A DNA stretch of 26,306 nt from JARLFX01 sp036404255 (GTDB lineage: Bacteria; Acidobacteriota; Terriglobia; Terriglobales; Acidobacteriaceae), in the NCBI GenBank assembly GCA_036404255.1, contig DASWOP010000002.1, positions 1-26,306 of the forward strand. Direction: 5' to 3'. Position 1 is the stretch's first letter. Each line of letters begins with the position of its first letter. Both the position numbers and the translations under genes were made by a program. Positions 24,642 through 26,306 of the stretch are shown here, one piece after another. The notes below the pieces were generated by a model. That model was given only the letters and a program-made list of their open reading frames with translations, made no database searches and was not told where the DNA came from.

Positions 24642-24680
24642 AAGCCCCATGCCTCTCCACGAGACATGGGGCTTTTTCTT
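24642..24680 (+). terminator. Intrinsic terminator after the ferredoxin gene
   Basis: AAGCCCCATG (24642-24651) and CATGGGGCTT (24665-24674) form a perfect 10-bp stem with a 13-nt loop, followed by a T-rich run to 24680. It is the clearest intrinsic terminator in the window. Confidence 0.88.
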
Positions 24681-24709
24681 TCTTACGAACGATAGGATGC
24701 GCGGAGCTA

Positions 24710-25051
24710 TTAATTGAAGCTCCAACCTGTACCTACAACACGGTAATCAAGCTCTCTCCATTCTTTTTTCGCTGCATTTATCTCATGTATTTCGTCATCA
24801 AGTTCGGTTGGATTGGAGCAGCTCACTGAGCTGATATCCAGGTTGTACTTCGTATTTAGAAAGTCGGTGAATGCTTTTTCCACGGTGTTGTTGTAGAACT
24901 CTGTGCGGGAGCTCAGGCTGTTGGATATGTAGACGGTAGTTGAGTCTCCACTCGGAACCTGTACATAGCAATAGCGCCATTGGGATGCTACTGCGGGGTA
25001 AGAGCAAGAAAGTATCGCAAACGCGATTAGACATACGTGTAGCTTTTTCAT
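24710..25051 (-). CDS. Small secreted protein of unknown function, 113 aa
   Basis: ATG at 25051 with AGAGG upstream begins a signal peptide (MKKLHVCLIAFAILSCSYPAVAS); the open frame extends 16 codons further without it. The mature part has WRYCYVQVPSGDSTTVYIS at the front, a helical FTDFLNTKYNLD centre with VSCSN, and a GTGWSF end. Two cysteines could form a disulfide. I recognise no family. It is the last of a minus-strand group of small secreted proteins. Confidence 0.72.
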   Translation of the reverse strand: MKKLHVCLIAFAILSCSYPAVASQWRYCYVQVPSGDSTTVYISNSLSSRTEFYNNTVEKAFTDFLNTKYNLDISSVSCSNPTELDDEIHEINAAKKEWRELDYRVVGTGWSFN

Positions 25052-25146
25052 CCTGCCTCTTTCTACTAAGGTTGTCGTTACATTCAATGCTTGGGACACT
25101 CTGCGTTAAACCGGCATAACGTCCGGGGAAGTGAGACCCGCAGCCG

Positions 25147-25422
25147 CTACTTCGACGTCGTGAAGTCCACCTGACAGCTCCACTGTGTAGCTGTCACGCT
25201 CTGGTCGTACTGGTTCGGATGAATCGTCTTCGAAGAGCATGTGGTCGAGTCCCAACTCGTCACCGTGTCCCCATAGCGGCTGGTGGCAGAACTCTTCGCA
25301 TCCGCAATAGCTGCCTCCCTGGTATCGCCCTGTCCTGTTGCAGAGCGTGCCACAGATGCATAAGCCAACGTGGATAGGAGCAGGAGGGTAGTGGCAGTGA
25401 GGGTTTTACGTTGAAAATTCAT
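25147..25422 (-). CDS. Small secreted protein of unknown function, 91 aa
   Basis: The ATG at 25422 has AAAGGAGA at ideal spacing, which decides the start against a longer open frame upstream that shadows the next gene. Signal peptide MNFQRKTLTATTLLLLSTLAYASVARS. The mature ~65 residues contain GDTREAAIADAKSSATSRYGD and two cysteines (TTCSSKT and SCQVDF), so probably one disulfide. No family recognised. Confidence 0.78.
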   Translation of the reverse strand: MNFQRKTLTATTLLLLSTLAYASVARSATGQGDTREAAIADAKSSATSRYGDTVTSWDSTTCSSKTIHPNQYDQSVTATQWSCQVDFTTSK

Positions 25423-25576
25423 GATGGTCTCCTTTGAATGGTGGTTGTTTATAGCCGCTAACTGCAACAGCCCTACATGGCACTTACTTGAAGAGGTCAT
25501 CGCTCGTGAGTTTTGCTCCACCAAGGGACGATCCTGTCTGCTGGTTCGAATACCATTGGGGCGTGTGCCCGCTTTC

Positions 25577-26098
25577 TCAGTAAAGATTGCTATTGGTAAA
25601 TTGAGCGCCATCCAATTCGGCAAGCCGCTTGAAGGCTTTGATGAATCGACCGGCATTCGCCCAGTCATTCTGATAAATCTCGAACTTGATCGATTGAACC
25701 CTCGTACACGTCGGATCATTCAGTTGTTCCTGTGCTCCGTGTTCAACTTGGCAATCCGAAAAATCTCCGTAGAACAGAATGGAGCACGCACTGTATTGCG
25801 TACAACGAGCATCAGGATTAATGGATTTGATCGAACCAAAAGATACCGTCTGAACGTCCCACGTCGACACATAGCCAGCTCCGTCAGAATCTGTCCAAAG
25901 TCTCTCGCTCCGGTAAGTCTCGATGACCAATTGATGCTCGGTCACCTTGACGGTGTAATGGTCTCTTGACGCCGTGGCCAGCTTGCCCCTGAGCCACTCG
26001 ACGGTTTCCGCAGCAGTAGGTTCAGAGGGCGCCGATTGGGCATCTGCCCTTGCAATCGAAGCCAGCAATACAATCATCAACAGCACTAGCTTTTTCAT
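25577..26098 (-). CDS. Secreted cysteine-containing protein of unknown function, 173 aa
   Basis: ATG at 26098 after GGAGACAGG begins a signal peptide (MKKLVLLMIVLLASIARADAQS). The open frame continues 52 codons upstream, but that part lacks a leader and lies over another gene end. The mature protein has a helical TAAETVEWLRGKL, a beta-rich TVKVTEHQLVIETY region, and cysteines near ARCTQYSACSILFY, SDCQ and PTCTRV. Four cysteines suggest two disulfides. The C-terminal half has no recognised motif. Confidence 0.75.
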   Translation of the reverse strand: MKKLVLLMIVLLASIARADAQSAPSEPTAAETVEWLRGKLATASRDHYTVKVTEHQLVIETYRSERLWTDSDGAGYVSTWDVQTVSFGSIKSINPDARCTQYSACSILFYGDFSDCQVEHGAQEQLNDPTCTRVQSIKFEIYQNDWANAGRFIKAFKRLAELDGAQFTNSNLY

Positions 26099-26208
26099 CC
26101 TGTCTCCGTCGATTTGGGTTGATGTTACGTCTTCTAATTGAGCACCATTGCGGCCTGAAATACTCAATCTGTAGTTCTTCCCGCTGAGTGTCGAAGCGCC
26201 ACGTCGCC

Positions 26209-26306
26209 TCACCGCGGAAACTGTCCGCAGGCGATGATGCGATCGGTGTCGCATGTCACCTTACCCGTCGGTGCCTGCGCGCCACATAAGCTGCCGGCAG
26301 ATTTCA
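26209..26306 (-). CDS. C-terminal end of a protein continuing past the right edge
   Basis: On the minus strand the frame from the edge reads KSAGSLCGAQAPTGKVTCDT and ends DRIIACGQFPR before TGA at 26209-26211. Three cysteines fit the neighbouring secreted proteins. The gene's start is outside the window, so function cannot be judged. Confidence 0.45.
   Translation of the reverse strand, partial: KSAGSLCGAQAPTGKVTCDTDRIIACGQFPR

Noticed and set aside
25420..25969. Plus-strand 182-codon frame
   Set aside because: Antisense to two minus-strand genes with signal peptides and good ribosome sites.

Overview
The window is a GC-rich, gene-dense bacterial chromosome segment. The three futalosine-pathway menaquinone genes, several exported proteins of a style common in Acidobacteriota (one with an 'LPDAPSA' leader region, another with a DUF3761-like tail) and the intergenic hairpin families all suggest Acidobacteriota, probably Terriglobales. 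That assignment is inference; no rRNA or other phylogenetic marker is visible.

Layout. 1-8332 is mostly plus-strand housekeeping and envelope genes: the C-terminal part of a LigD-type DNA ligase/polymerase, an exported SGNH hydrolase, a small four-helix membrane protein, a MacB/FtsX-type permease, a CotH-like lipoprotein, a small minus-strand gene, then folD and coaE four bases apart. 8333-11150 is less GC-rich and accessory-looking: a cluster of GC hairpins and a dispersed-repeat motif, a DUF3761-like protein, a possible small zinc protein, and a minus-strand operon of a coiled-coil J-domain protein and a Sel1-repeat protein. 11192-15563 is the menaquinone region: a ThiH/HydG-like radical SAM gene divergent from the overlapping operon mqnE-mqnA-mqnC.

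15564-19974 is mobile or rearranged. A REP-associated tyrosine transposase lies between inverted copies of a REP-like palindrome, and the same repeat recurs near 19.85 kb. An HNH endonuclease gene follows, then a frameshifted 5' fragment duplicated from the Tat-exported metallophosphoesterase found 1.9 kb downstream. A TetR regulator and an exported protein lie between fragment and full gene. A second exported phosphoesterase/phosphodiesterase is convergent with the first.

22075-24585 holds a TetR regulator divergent from an Old Yellow Enzyme-family flavin oxidoreductase, with a clear palindromic operator between them, followed by a seven-cysteine ferredoxin with a strong terminator. The right end (24710-26306) is a minus-strand run of small secreted cysteine-containing proteins of unknown function, the last cut by the window edge.

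No tRNA, rRNA, CRISPR array or complete insertion sequence other than the REP/transposase unit was seen. No gap between genes exceeds 300 bases.
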